A stretch of DNA of 64,000 bases, taken from the NCBI GenBank assembly GCA_002412775.1, contig DHVT01000011.1, forward strand, positions 283,085 to 347,084. The letters are read 5' to 3'. Source of the stretch: Firmicutes bacterium UBA5201 (GTDB lineage: Bacteria; Bacillota; Clostridia; Peptostreptococcales; Acidaminobacteraceae). The number at the start of each line of letters is the position of its first letter. Position 1 is the first letter of the stretch. The notes under the pieces were generated by a model. That model searched no databases. It had not been told where the DNA came from and saw only the letters and a list, made by a program, of their open reading frames with translations. This document shows, one piece after another, positions 33,815-43,127 of this stretch. A program made the position numbers and the translations under genes.

Positions 33815-35758
33815 ATGTTAAAATTCAGGAACAGACTTTTGATTTTTTTTATCATCATGATAATTTTAATGGCTGCACTCGTAGGACGATTGGTTTATAT
33901 CCATGTCTATTGGAGTGATGAGTTGACTCAGATGGCGAAAGATCAACAAAACAAAAATATAGTAGTCCCTGCGAAACGTGGCGACATACTGGACCGTAAC
34001 GGTGACAAAATGGCATTCAGCATCAAAACGTATTCCATTTGGGCCAGTGCGTTTGAAATAACAAAACCTGTCGAAACGGCAGAGCTTATTTCCCAAACGT
34101 TGAATATTGAATATGAGCCTATAGCAAGCAAAATAATCAGTGCGTCAACAAGCATGGTAAAGGTGGTCGCCAATCTGACCAAAAGTGAGGCGGATCTGAT
34201 CAGAGGAAAAAGCATTCGGGGAATATCAATCACCGAAGACACGAAAAGAGTATATCCGTATGGCAATTTGGCTTCTCACCTGATAGGCAACGTCAACATG
34301 GACAGTGACGGTTTTCTTGGACTGGAGCTTTTCTATAACAATCTGCTCAAGGGAACACCAGGACTATATAATGTGACGACAGATGTTTATGGAAGACAAC
34401 TCGCATACGGTGAAGAGAATATCACAGCACCACAAAACGGAAATTCGATACGATTGACACTTGATGATTCAATCCAATATTTTGTCGAACAACGTTTGGA
34501 AACCGCTTTAATTGAAAACGAGGCTTTATCTGTCTCGGCAATTGTCATGAACCCTAAAACCGGTGAAATTTTGGCGATGGCCTCAAAACCGGATTTCAAT
34601 CTCAATTCTCCCAGGGAATACAGAAATGACATGGATGCAGAAACATGGGCGACAATGACCGATGACGAGAGAGTGACTTATTGGCATGGCATGTGGAAAA
34701 ATACGGTTCTGAGCAACACTTATGAGCCGGGATCCACTTTCAAAGCCATTACAGCTGCAATCGCTCTTGAAGAAAATTTGGTTCGAATGGATGATCACTT
34801 CTTCTGTAATGGCTTGATCTATGTCAAAGGTGTTCCACTTCATTGTTGGAAGTTTCCTGGAAGTCACGGCGACCAGACTTTTGTCCAGGCATTTGTGAAT
34901 TCGTGTAACCCTTCTTTTGTTGAAATCGGGCAAAAAATCGGTGAAAAAACGTTTTATGAATATATTGAAAAATTCGGATATATGAAAACTACAGGAATTG
35001 ATCTTCCCAGTGAGGCGAACTCAATCACATTGCCAATGGACCGAGTAGGTCCGATTGAACTTGCGACACTTTCCTATGGACACGGGATCAATGTTACGAT
35101 GCTACAAATGACCAGAGTAATCTCGGCACTTGTCAATGGAGGCACATTGATGAAGCCCCAATTGGTCAAAGAAATTTATGACGAGACAGGAGCTGTGTTA
35201 CAGTCTTTTGAGCCTATTTTTGAAGAAAGGATCATATCCCAAGACACTTCGGATAAGATGAAAGTATTGTTTGAGGCCGCTGTGCAGACAGGTGGAGGAC
35301 GCAATGCTTATATAGAAGGCATTTCAGTCGGAGGCAAATCAGGAACGACCAAAAAGGTTGTTGGAGCTGAATATGAGGACAATGTGGTCATCAGTTCATT
35401 TGTCGGGATTGCACCGATGGAAGATCCTGAATTTGTAATTCTGGTCACAATTGACGAACCGAAAAAAGAGGTACAAGGCAGCACTGTCGTAGCACCTGTG
35501 GTAAAAGCCATACTGGAGGACATCTTAAGGTATAGCAATATCATTCCAGATGTCAAAGCAAAGGGTCAGGTCAGTGTACCGGATCTCAAAGGAAAGACTT
35601 TGGCTGAAGCCATTAAAACTCTTAAAACTCTTGACTTAAGGTATTCTACAGAACCCATCAACATTGAGGATGAGACAGTGATCATCATCGATCAGTTTCC
35701 GAAATTCGGAACGGAAGTCGAAAAAAATGCCATCATCATACTTTCTGTTGAAGAATAA
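33815..35758 (+). CDS. class B penicillin-binding protein with PASTA domain (FtsI/SpoVD type)
   Basis: A 647-residue transpeptidase: one N-terminal helix (about 7-27), a pedestal domain opening with R-G-D-I-L-D-R-N-G, a transpeptidase domain with S-T-F-K (Ser307), S-C-N and K-S-G-T, and one PASTA domain in the last 65 residues (V-P-D-L-K-G-K-T-L). It cross-links septal peptidoglycan with FtsW as partner. The ATG at 33815 has TTTGGAGG 6 nt upstream; an in-frame GTG 21 nt earlier lies before that site. In this position it is the septal FtsI equivalent; SpoVD has the same layout. Confidence 0.93.
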   Translation: MLKFRNRLLIFFIIMIILMAALVGRLVYIHVYWSDELTQMAKDQQNKNIVVPAKRGDILDRNGDKMAFSIKTYSIWASAFEITKPVETAELISQTLNIEYEPIASKIISASTSMVKVVANLTKSEADLIRGKSIRGISITEDTKRVYPYGNLASHLIGNVNMDSDGFLGLELFYNNLLKGTPGLYNVTTDVYGRQLAYGEENITAPQNGNSIRLTLDDSIQYFVEQRLETALIENEALSVSAIVMNPKTGEILAMASKPDFNLNSPREYRNDMDAETWATMTDDERVTYWHGMWKNTVLSNTYEPGSTFKAITAAIALEENLVRMDDHFFCNGLIYVKGVPLHCWKFPGSHGDQTFVQAFVNSCNPSFVEIGQKIGEKTFYEYIEKFGYMKTTGIDLPSEANSITLPMDRVGPIELATLSYGHGINVTMLQMTRVISALVNGGTLMKPQLVKEIYDETGAVLQSFEPIFEERIISQDTSDKMKVLFEAAVQTGGGRNAYIEGISVGGKSGTTKKVVGAEYEDNVVISSFVGIAPMEDPEFVILVTIDEPKKEVQGSTVVAPVVKAILEDILRYSNIIPDVKAKGQVSVPDLKGKTLAEAIKTLKTLDLRYSTEPINIEDETVIIIDQFPKFGTEVEKNAIIILSVEE

Positions 35759-35785
35759 ATAGACCATTTTGAAAGGAAAATCTTT

Positions 35786-36733
35786 ATGAACCAAGCATGG
35801 ATTTATTTTATGATCAGTCTTGTTACGTCGTTGGCGTTTGGTCCAATAGTCATACCTAGGCTCAGAAAGTTGAAATTTGGACAGGCCATTCGTGAGGATG
35901 GGCCTGAAGCGCACCTTGTGAAGTCGGGCACGCCGACAATGGGTGGACTGATATTTGTGGTGGCATTTTTGACGCCACTTTTGGTTTTCCTTAATATTGA
36001 ATCATACGAGGTCATTTTTGTGGTCGTTGGCATGGTTGGCTTCGGGGCGATCGGTTTTATTGATGATTATTTGAAAGTGGTGAAAAAACATAATTTGGGT
36101 CTAAGAGCCAAACAAAAGATTGTTATGCAACTTGTTGTTGGTATAGTAGTAGCCTATTTGGCCGGACGCATAGGGACAGAGGTTCATTTGCCGTTCATCG
36201 GCACTTACGTCGATTTCAAGTGGTTGTTTTATCCTTTTGCGGTATTCATGGCTGTAGGGTTCAATAATGCGGTCAATTTGACTGATGGTCTCGATGGATT
36301 GGCGGCAAGTGTGACTTTTGTTGTTTCTGTCTTTTTTGCGGTCGCCTCTTGGCACCAAGGGAATGAGCTCATGATCGTCGTCAATCTGGCTATGGCAGGT
36401 GCACTTCTCGGATACTTGAGATATAATTGGTATCCTGCCAAGGTTTTCATGGGCGATACGGGGTCTTTGGCTCTGGGTGGATATGTTGTTGCGGTGGCGT
36501 TTGCACTCAAGATGCCGTTTCTTCTACTCATTGTAGGAATAGTCTACGTCATTGAGACGTTGTCGGTGATCATACAAGTGTTGGTGTTCAAGAAGACCAG
36601 GAAGCGTATCTTTAAAATGGCTCCCATTCATCATCATTTTGAGCTTTCAGGATGGCACGAAAAGAAAATCGTATTTGTCTTTACAGGTCTAACTGCTCTA
36701 GGAGCATTTATAGCATATTTGAGCATCATATAG
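35786..36733 (+). CDS. mraY: phospho-N-acetylmuramoyl-pentapeptide-transferase
   Basis: A 315-residue membrane enzyme with ten helices that makes lipid I from UDP-MurNAc-pentapeptide and undecaprenyl phosphate. G-T-P-T-M-G-G, F-I-D-D-Y-L-K (the aspartate pair), N-L-T-D-G-L-D-G-L-A and M-A-P-I-H-H-H-F-E are all present. murE and murF, which usually precede it, are absent. murD follows 9 nt later. Confidence 0.97.
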   Translation: MNQAWIYFMISLVTSLAFGPIVIPRLRKLKFGQAIREDGPEAHLVKSGTPTMGGLIFVVAFLTPLLVFLNIESYEVIFVVVGMVGFGAIGFIDDYLKVVKKHNLGLRAKQKIVMQLVVGIVVAYLAGRIGTEVHLPFIGTYVDFKWLFYPFAVFMAVGFNNAVNLTDGLDGLAASVTFVVSVFFAVASWHQGNELMIVVNLAMAGALLGYLRYNWYPAKVFMGDTGSLALGGYVVAVAFALKMPFLLLIVGIVYVIETLSVIIQVLVFKKTRKRIFKMAPIHHHFELSGWHEKKIVFVFTGLTALGAFIAYLSII

Positions 36734-36742
36734 GAGGCTGGC

Positions 36743-38107
36743 ATGCAATTTGAAAATAAAAACATATTGGTGATTGGTCTCGCCCGTTCGGGAGTGGCAG
36801 CTGTAAGAGCTCTTCATGAAATGAATGCCAAAGTCACCGTAACTGACATAAAAAGTGAAGATTCACTTAAAAGCCTTGCAGATGAAATCAGACCCTTTGT
36901 GGTAGAGTTGATTTTAGGTGAGCATCCTGACCTGTCGGGAACCTATGATCTTGTGGTGATCAGTCCGGGTATCCCTCTTGACATACCATTTGTGAAGCAG
37001 ATCGAAGCAAACAAGATACCGATCATCGGTGAGCTTGAGTTGGCTTATTTACTGACTGACGCTAAGTTTGTTGGAATCACAGGCACCAATGGAAAGACCA
37101 CAACAACAGCCCTCACTGGGGAAATGTTCAAAAATTCCGGAAAAAAGCATTTCATTGTCGGCAATATAGGACTGGCAGCAGTATCCAAAGCGCTCGAAGC
37201 AGACGAGGAGACTGTGTTTGTCACTGAGATCAGCAGTTTTCAGCTCGAAACAATAGTTGATTTCCACTGCCATATAGCGGCCATACTGAATCTGACTCCC
37301 GATCATTTGAACAGACATAAAACTATGGAAAAATATACTGAAGCCAAAGCGCGAATTTTTGAAAATCAAACAGAGAAAGACTGGCTGGTTCTCAATCTTG
37401 ATGATCCACTTACCAGAGCGTTGGCGGACAAGGCCAAAAGTAGAATTGCATTTTTCAGTTTGAATCAAAAACCGGATGAAGGTGCATTCATAGAAGATGG
37501 ATGGATCAAAACCCGTCTCGACGGCAAAGTCACTCCGTATTGTAAAGTGGAGGAGATGCTGATTTTTGGAAGACACAATGAGGAAAATGCACTCGCTGCG
37601 GTTCTGATAGCCACTTTATCGGGCTTGGAACCACAAGTGATCATTGATACTTTGAAAACTTTCAAAGGAGTTGAACATCGAATCGAATATGTGGATACGA
37701 TCAATGATAGAAAATTCTACAATGATTCCAAAGCGACCAATCCGGATTCGACAATATGTGCAATCAATGCCATGAATACACAGACACATCTTATCGCAGG
37801 TGGTCAATTCAAGGGATCGGATTACAGTTCGATTTTTGAGGTCTTCAATGATAAAATAAAGACGTTGATTCTTTTAGGTGAGACAAAATACACCATAGAA
37901 GAAACCGCACACAAATTTAATTTTACAAATACTGTGATTGTGAATACAATGGAGGAAGCGGTTGAAGCCGCATTTAGGAATTCTTTACCTGGAGATGCGA
38001 TATTATTGTCTCCTGCATGCGCCAGCTGGGATATGTATGCGGATTTCGAAAAAAGAGGTGAACATTTTAAAGCTTGCGTCAAAGCTTTAAAAGTTGATCG
38101 GGGGTAA
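36743..38107 (+). CDS. murD: UDP-N-acetylmuramoylalanine--D-glutamate ligase
   Basis: A 454-residue cytoplasmic Mur ligase that adds D-glutamate to UDP-MurNAc-L-alanine using ATP. The N-terminal G-L-A-R-S-G-V-A, the P-loop G-I-T-G-T-N-G-K-T-T-T, N-D-S-K-A-T-N-P and the C-terminal S-P-A-C-A-S-W-D are MurD hallmarks. AGGAGG lies 6 nt before the ATG. The ftsW ATG begins 1 nt after the stop. Confidence 0.97.
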   Translation: MQFENKNILVIGLARSGVAAVRALHEMNAKVTVTDIKSEDSLKSLADEIRPFVVELILGEHPDLSGTYDLVVISPGIPLDIPFVKQIEANKIPIIGELELAYLLTDAKFVGITGTNGKTTTTALTGEMFKNSGKKHFIVGNIGLAAVSKALEADEETVFVTEISSFQLETIVDFHCHIAAILNLTPDHLNRHKTMEKYTEAKARIFENQTEKDWLVLNLDDPLTRALADKAKSRIAFFSLNQKPDEGAFIEDGWIKTRLDGKVTPYCKVEEMLIFGRHNEENALAAVLIATLSGLEPQVIIDTLKTFKGVEHRIEYVDTINDRKFYNDSKATNPDSTICAINAMNTQTHLIAGGQFKGSDYSSIFEVFNDKIKTLILLGETKYTIEETAHKFNFTNTVIVNTMEEAVEAAFRNSLPGDAILLSPACASWDMYADFEKRGEHFKACVKALKVDRG

Positions 38108-38108
38108 C

Positions 38109-39203
38109 ATGAAAAATTCCAAAATGGACTATACACTGTTTGTAGTCACCTTGATTCTCGTATCTTTCGGGATTCTTATGGTGTTCAGTTCAAGTTATTA
38201 TTATGCGATTGACAAAATGCAAGACAAAACCCATTTTTTTTTCAATGATTTGAAGTGGGTCGGATTTGGTGTGCTTGCGATGATCGTCGCTTCAATGGTC
38301 CCTTATAAAATCTATCGCAAAGTGGCTATTCCACTCTTTCTGTTGAGCCTTTTCCTTTTAGTGTATGTTCTTTTTAATGGCGTTGTGGTCAATAATGCAC
38401 AGCGCTGGATCTATATAGCAGGTCAAGGATTCATGCCTGCCGAGATTGCCAAAATCGGTGCGATCATATATTTTGCATTTATGCTCGAACTCAATTATAA
38501 GCAAATCAACAAACCACGGGTGCTGATCATTTACATTGGTATAATTGCTCTTATGGTTTTTCTGATCATGGAACAGCCCAATATGAGTACTGCTGTCATT
38601 CTTGGCGGTATACTTGCCATCATGCTTTTTGTTGCTGGAATATGGTGGAGATATACGATCTCCATAATCGGTCTTGGGGCTATGGGCGCATGGGTACTCG
38701 TTATGAAAGCCAGTTATCGTTTAAGTCGGTGGACCGCATTTATGGATCCGTTCAAATATAAGAACGATGAATCATGGCAAGTGATACAATCCCTTTATGC
38801 ACTTGGTACCGGAGGTATTTATGGTGTTGGTGTAGGGATGAGCACACAAAACAAACTCTATATACCTGAACCGCAGAACGATTTTATTTTGGCGACTGTC
38901 GGAGAGGAACTGGGATTATTGGGCACAGTTGGACTCCTTTGTTTGTTCCTGATTCTGATTTATAGGTGCGTCAAAATCGCTATGAATGCTCCAGATGTGT
39001 TTTCCACTCTGCTGGCAACAGGAATTTCAGCGATGTTCGGACTTCAAATTCTTATGAACTATGCGGTGGCGACTTCATCAATGCCAGCGACGGGAGTTAC
39101 TCTTCCTTTTATAAGTTATGGTGGCACAAGTATTGTTATTATGTTGGGTGCTGTTGGCATATTGCTCAACATATCCAAATATTCCATGAAACAGGACAGT
39201 TAA
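38109..39203 (+). CDS. ftsW: SEDS peptidoglycan glycosyltransferase FtsW
   Basis: A 364-residue protein with ten helices of the SEDS family, which polymerises lipid II at the septum. N-N-A-Q-R-W-I near residue 95, P-A-E-I-A-K, and the late G-V-T-L-P-F-I-S-Y-G-G-T-S are standard, and the Q-x-D-F-I-L-A-T-V-G-E-E-L-G motif is present as Q-N-D-F. The ATG at 38109 is preceded by GGGGG and fits the family N-terminus better than the upstream TTG. It lies with its class B PBP partner in one unit. Confidence 0.93.
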   Translation: MKNSKMDYTLFVVTLILVSFGILMVFSSSYYYAIDKMQDKTHFFFNDLKWVGFGVLAMIVASMVPYKIYRKVAIPLFLLSLFLLVYVLFNGVVVNNAQRWIYIAGQGFMPAEIAKIGAIIYFAFMLELNYKQINKPRVLIIYIGIIALMVFLIMEQPNMSTAVILGGILAIMLFVAGIWWRYTISIIGLGAMGAWVLVMKASYRLSRWTAFMDPFKYKNDESWQVIQSLYALGTGGIYGVGVGMSTQNKLYIPEPQNDFILATVGEELGLLGTVGLLCLFLILIYRCVKIAMNAPDVFSTLLATGISAMFGLQILMNYAVATSSMPATGVTLPFISYGGTSIVIMLGAVGILLNISKYSMKQDS

Positions 39204-39215
39204 ACGGAGTGTATT

Positions 39216-40325
39216 ATGAAAGTTATGTTGACAGGTGGCGGTACAGGAGGTCATATTTATCCTGCGCTTGCAATCGCGGAAAAATTGAAGAAAGATAATA
39301 AGGGCATTGAAATTGTTTATGTCGGATCGAAAGATGGCATGGAAAAGGACATAGTTCCCAAAAATGGTTTGACATATCTTGGAATCGATGCGGCTCCGTT
39401 AAATAAAAAATTAAGCAAAAAAACAATTAAAGCGATCTTGTCTCTGTTCAGAGGAATATATCAAGCCAACAAAGCGATCAAGAGATATGAACCGGATGTG
39501 ATTGTAGGCACAGGGGGTTATGTCGCAGGCGCCATAGTGCTCATGGGTGCACTGAGAGGCATTCCTACCGCCATTCATGAACAAAATGCATACCCGGGCT
39601 TGACCAATAGGATTCTAAGTCGATTCGCAGATGTGATCATGTTGACTTTTGATGATGCCAAGCAACATTTCAAATATCCGGAAAAGCTTGTCTATACGGG
39701 CTTGCCGGTCATGTCGAATTATTTTGTCACATCGAGGGAGCAATCCAAACAAAAACTCGGATTGTCAAAAAATGAAATGATGGTCCTGACTGTCGGGGGG
39801 AGCAACGGTGCCCTCAAACTCAATCAGATTATGCTTGACGCGTATGTTAAAATGAATAAAATGGAACAAATAAAATTCATTCACGTTTCCGGCAACCGCT
39901 ATTTTGACAAACTCCAAGGAGAGATCAAATCCGGGACATTTGATTTGGGTGAAAATTTCAAGTTGATGTCTTATCTCAAGGACATGCCGACTTATCTGAG
40001 TGCTGCAGATTTGGTGATATCAAGAGCGGGCGCATCAACCATCAATGAAATCATCGCTTCAAAGACGCCATCGGTCATCATTCCTTCACCGAACGTATCC
40101 AACAATCATCAGCTTTATAATGCACAAATCATGGATAAGCATGGTATGGGGGTCATTGTCAAAGAGGAAGATTTGACCGTGGATCTCATCACCCACATCA
40201 TCACAGATTTTTATAAAGACCGTTCAAAACTTGAAATCATGAGATCCAACTGTGATAAAATCAATCTTACCAAAACATTGGATGTCATAGCTTCGGTTGT
40301 CTATAGATTGGCAGACGGGCAATAA
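39216..40325 (+). CDS. murG: UDP-GlcNAc:lipid I N-acetylglucosaminyltransferase
   Basis: A 369-residue GT28 enzyme at the inner membrane face that turns lipid I into lipid II. The N-terminal G-G-G-T-G-G-H-I-Y-P-A-L-A, G-T-G-G-Y-V-A-G, H-E-Q-N-A-Y-P-G and the C-terminal S-R-A-G-A-S-T-I-N-E motif are intact. murC and murB, which often follow, are missing; ftsQ comes 17 nt later instead. Confidence 0.97.
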   Translation: MKVMLTGGGTGGHIYPALAIAEKLKKDNKGIEIVYVGSKDGMEKDIVPKNGLTYLGIDAAPLNKKLSKKTIKAILSLFRGIYQANKAIKRYEPDVIVGTGGYVAGAIVLMGALRGIPTAIHEQNAYPGLTNRILSRFADVIMLTFDDAKQHFKYPEKLVYTGLPVMSNYFVTSREQSKQKLGLSKNEMMVLTVGGSNGALKLNQIMLDAYVKMNKMEQIKFIHVSGNRYFDKLQGEIKSGTFDLGENFKLMSYLKDMPTYLSAADLVISRAGASTINEIIASKTPSVIIPSPNVSNNHQLYNAQIMDKHGMGVIVKEEDLTVDLITHIITDFYKDRSKLEIMRSNCDKINLTKTLDVIASVVYRLADGQ

Positions 40326-40342
40326 GGTGGACAGGAGCTTTT

Positions 40343-41062
40343 ATGAAGAAATTTTTAAAACGCCTCATGCTATTGATTTTACTGGGGGCACTGGTATATG
40401 GGGCTTATTATGTCTATGGGAATACGGAGATTCTTCGTATCCAAGAAATTGAATATAATTTGAATGACAATATAGATCTTTATGAAATTCAAAGATATTC
40501 CAAAGTGGAACTGGGGACCTCGTATTTCATGGTCAAACCGCGCGAAGTGAAGACTCAACTGGAGACACATCCCTATATTGAGTCTGTCAAGGTCGAAAAG
40601 AAGTTTCCACACACTCTTAAACTTGACATTGTATACAGAGAACATTACTTCAACATCGTTTATTCTGATATCATATTGTCTCTGGATGACTCACTGCATG
40701 TACTCAAGGTTCTGGATGAACCTATGGATGGCTATACTGTTGAGGGGTTTGCGTTTGACAGTTTCTCAACAGGTCAGACAATCATCGTTCAGAAAAAGTA
40801 CTTGCTGGAGAATATCGTACTCTTGATCCAATTGCTCAAAAAAAGTCATATTGAGGAAATTCCGATCATCAGTTATGAACACGACGGCATAATGCTGAGA
40901 TTCGGGGAACTGAAAGTGAGATTCGGGAACGGTTCTGAAATTGAAAGCAAATTCAATGACTTCATCAATATATATGAAGCTTTGAAGTCAGAAGATATAA
41001 TAACTGGAACTATAGACGTCAGCAGTGCAGGTCTACCTGTCTATAGACCTTTTGGAGAGTAG
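40343..41062 (+). CDS. ftsQ: cell division protein FtsQ/DivIB
   Basis: A 239-residue bitopic protein: a basic start (K-K-F-L-K-R), one helix at about 7-26, a POTRA domain (about 30-100) and an FtsQ/DivIB beta domain. It stabilises the FtsL-DivIC pair and checks septal PBP activation. ACAGGAG precedes the ATG. Size and place between murG and the DUF881 genes are typical of clostridia. Confidence 0.88.
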   Translation: MKKFLKRLMLLILLGALVYGAYYVYGNTEILRIQEIEYNLNDNIDLYEIQRYSKVELGTSYFMVKPREVKTQLETHPYIESVKVEKKFPHTLKLDIVYREHYFNIVYSDIILSLDDSLHVLKVLDEPMDGYTVEGFAFDSFSTGQTIIVQKKYLLENIVLLIQLLKKSHIEEIPIISYEHDGIMLRFGELKVRFGNGSEIESKFNDFINIYEALKSEDIITGTIDVSSAGLPVYRPFGE

Positions 41063-41070
41063 GTGAATCA

Positions 41071-41781
41071 ATGAAAAAAGATTATTTTTGGATAGGTCTT
41101 GCATGCATCGTTTTAGGCGTGTTCATCGCATTTCAGATGAAATTTATACAAGGCACATATTTGAACGGTTCGACACCGACGCAGAAAACAGTTGGCATAC
41201 TTAATGAGCTTGCCGCAGTAAATGCTGAAAAAGAGAAATTGATTGAAGAAATCTCGAGGCTTGAGGACCAATTGGATGAAATTCAAGATTCCGCATCGAA
41301 TGAAAATGCGATCATCAAGAATCTTACTGATGAGTTGAATCGGTTCAAGTCCTTTTCCGGCATGACAAAGGTTTCTGGAACGGGAATAATGATTACGATA
41401 GACAACCCGCCACAGGATGTGAATCTAGGACTGGATAAGAATATCGCATACGATTACAAATTGATTTTGGATCTGATCAACGAACTCAACTCTGCCGGGG
41501 CTGAAGCTATAGCCATAAATGAGCAGCGAATGGTCAACAATACGGAGGTCAGATTGGCAGGAACCCAAGTGAACGTCAATACAATTCCAATCAGCCCACC
41601 TTTTGTGATCAAAGCCATCGGAAATTCCAGAACCCTTGATGGAGCATTGAATCAGAGATTTGGAATTGTTCAGAACATCCGGGAAATCGGTTATTACATC
41701 GAAGTGAAACAAGTGGAGACTATTGAGTTGCCGGCATTTAACGGCAGCATCAAATTTCAATACGCCAATACTGTGAGGTAA
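41071..41781 (+). CDS. DUF881 family protein, first copy
   Basis: A 236-residue protein with one N-terminal helix (about 5-24), a coiled coil (about 45-90) and a DUF881 domain (about 95-234) containing L-I-N-E-L-N-S-A-G-A-E-A-I-A-I-N-E-Q-R. Family members are extracytoplasmic and found beside division genes in Bacillota and Actinomycetota; their exact role is unknown. A second copy starts 9 nt later. AGTAGGTG precedes the ATG. Confidence 0.9.
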   Translation: MKKDYFWIGLACIVLGVFIAFQMKFIQGTYLNGSTPTQKTVGILNELAAVNAEKEKLIEEISRLEDQLDEIQDSASNENAIIKNLTDELNRFKSFSGMTKVSGTGIMITIDNPPQDVNLGLDKNIAYDYKLILDLINELNSAGAEAIAINEQRMVNNTEVRLAGTQVNVNTIPISPPFVIKAIGNSRTLDGALNQRFGIVQNIREIGYYIEVKQVETIELPAFNGSIKFQYANTVR

Positions 41782-41790
41782 GGTGAGTTA

Positions 41791-42495
41791 ATGTCCAATA
41801 AAAAAAACGTCCTCATTTTTTTATCAGTGTTGCTTGGAATTTTCATCGCACTGCAAGTGAGGTTGGTTTCCAGCGGTGCCAAATACATGTCCATAAAAGA
41901 TATGTATGCTTATAGCATCGAACTTGAAAGCCAAAAATCGGAAATAGACCAATTGAATAGCAAAATAAATGAAATCAAGTCTCAAATTGACGCTTATCAA
42001 ACAGCGAAAGACGACGAAGAAATCGACTATGAGGCATTTCTCAAGTCGGAAATCGAGTCGACCCGTAAAATCGCAGGTTTGACGAACCTTGAAGGCCCTG
42101 GAGTAATAATCATTGTTACTGACGGCACAAGGGAACTGGGGGAGAACGAAAACCCGAACAATTTACTTGTTCACGACATTGACATCAGAGCGATGGTCGA
42201 TGATCTCAGAAATGCCGGTGCCGAAGCAATATCCATAAACAATGAACGTGTTGTTTTCAACAAGTCCAAGGTACAGTGTACAGGACCGACTATAAAAGTG
42301 AATGATCAAGTATTCGCACCACCTTATATCATACAAGCCATTGGAGATCGCAAATTTCTGGAGTCGGCAATCAATGCTCCCGGAAGTTATAGTGAGAGCC
42401 TCAGGCAATGGGGACTTTTCGTGGAAGTCAACACTTCCATCAATATCAACATTCCCGCGTATGATGGATTTGTGGATTATCAATACTTGAATTAA
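41791..42495 (+). CDS. DUF881 family protein, second copy
   Basis: A 234-residue paralogue of the preceding gene with the same layout: one helix (about 5-22), a coiled coil (about 45-75) and a DUF881 domain with D-D-L-R-N-A-G-A-E-A-I-S-I-N-N-E-R. The two copies differ widely outside the core, suggesting an old duplication and perhaps a heterodimer. AAGGTGAG precedes the ATG. It leads into sbp. Confidence 0.9.
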   Translation: MSNKKNVLIFLSVLLGIFIALQVRLVSSGAKYMSIKDMYAYSIELESQKSEIDQLNSKINEIKSQIDAYQTAKDDEEIDYEAFLKSEIESTRKIAGLTNLEGPGVIIIVTDGTRELGENENPNNLLVHDIDIRAMVDDLRNAGAEAISINNERVVFNKSKVQCTGPTIKVNDQVFAPPYIIQAIGDRKFLESAINAPGSYSESLRQWGLFVEVNTSININIPAYDGFVDYQYLN

Positions 42496-42512
42496 CGAAT
42501 GGAGGCGAGATT

Positions 42513-42857
42513 ATGATTATTGCGATACTAGGTATATTGGCGGGTATTTTGATCGGTCTTTATTTGCCATACGAGTTTTCGACTATTTCATCCCTATATA
42601 TTTCAGTGGGAATATTGGCGGCAATTGACTCCATTTTGGGTGCGCTCAGAGCCAGTTTGGAAGATAAATTTGACGCTGTGATATTTTTCAGTGGTTTTAT
42701 TGTCAATGCACTTTTGGCGATCAGCCTTTCATATTTGGGAGACAAGCTCGGAGTGCCGATTTATTATGCTGCCATATTTGTTTTTGGAACCCGTCTTTTC
42801 AACAATATCGGAAGTATAAGACGCTATACCATAGACAAATATCGAGGAAAAATATGA
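42513..42857 (+). CDS. sbp: small basic protein Sbp (DUF1290)
   Basis: A 114-residue membrane protein with three or four helices and a basic C-terminus (Y-T-I-D-K-Y-R-G-K-I). I-G-L-Y-L-P-Y-E-F near residue 15 and L-G-A-L-R-A-S-L-E-D-K-F near residue 44 are the DUF1290 core. It lies between DUF881 genes and ftsZ as in Bacillus and clostridia; the function is unknown. TGGAGGCGAG precedes the ATG. Confidence 0.92.
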   Translation: MIIAILGILAGILIGLYLPYEFSTISSLYISVGILAAIDSILGALRASLEDKFDAVIFFSGFIVNALLAISLSYLGDKLGVPIYYAAIFVFGTRLFNNIGSIRRYTIDKYRGKI

Positions 42858-42970
42858 TTTTATAAGCCTTTGGACCTGGATTGTCTTGACTTTATCAAAA
42901 AAAATCAATTTTTCCAAAAAAAATATTCCATAATAACAAAAAAGAGTATATACTATATGTAGTGGAGCTC

Positions 42971-43005
42971 TAGGTATTTACAGCAATACATATTGCGAAT
43001 ACCTA
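42971..43005 (+). promoter_or_regulatory. hairpin in the ftsZ upstream region
   Basis: TAGGTATT (42971-42978) pairs with AATACCTA (42998-43005), and inside it GCAAT pairs with ATTGC. No T-run follows, so it is not a simple terminator. It lies about 120 nt before the ftsZ ATG in a 270-nt non-coding stretch and may be an operator or a structured leader. Confidence 0.5.
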
Positions 43006-43066
43006 CGAAATTCATCAGGATTGTTTTATGGATGTAGCAAATTATTGCAGATAATTAAAGTAGCAC

Positions 43067-43088
43067 GTTTATATCATAGATTATAAAC
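43067..43088 (+). promoter_or_regulatory. 22-bp palindrome upstream of ftsZ
   Basis: GTTTATA and TATAAAC flank an eight-base centre. It is 39 nt before the ftsZ start and overlaps AT-rich hexamers that could serve as a -10 box, so it could be an operator for ftsZ control. Confidence 0.4.
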
Positions 43089-43127
43089 ACCTGAAAGTTA
43101 TTACTTTGCGGGATAAGGAGGATTTAC

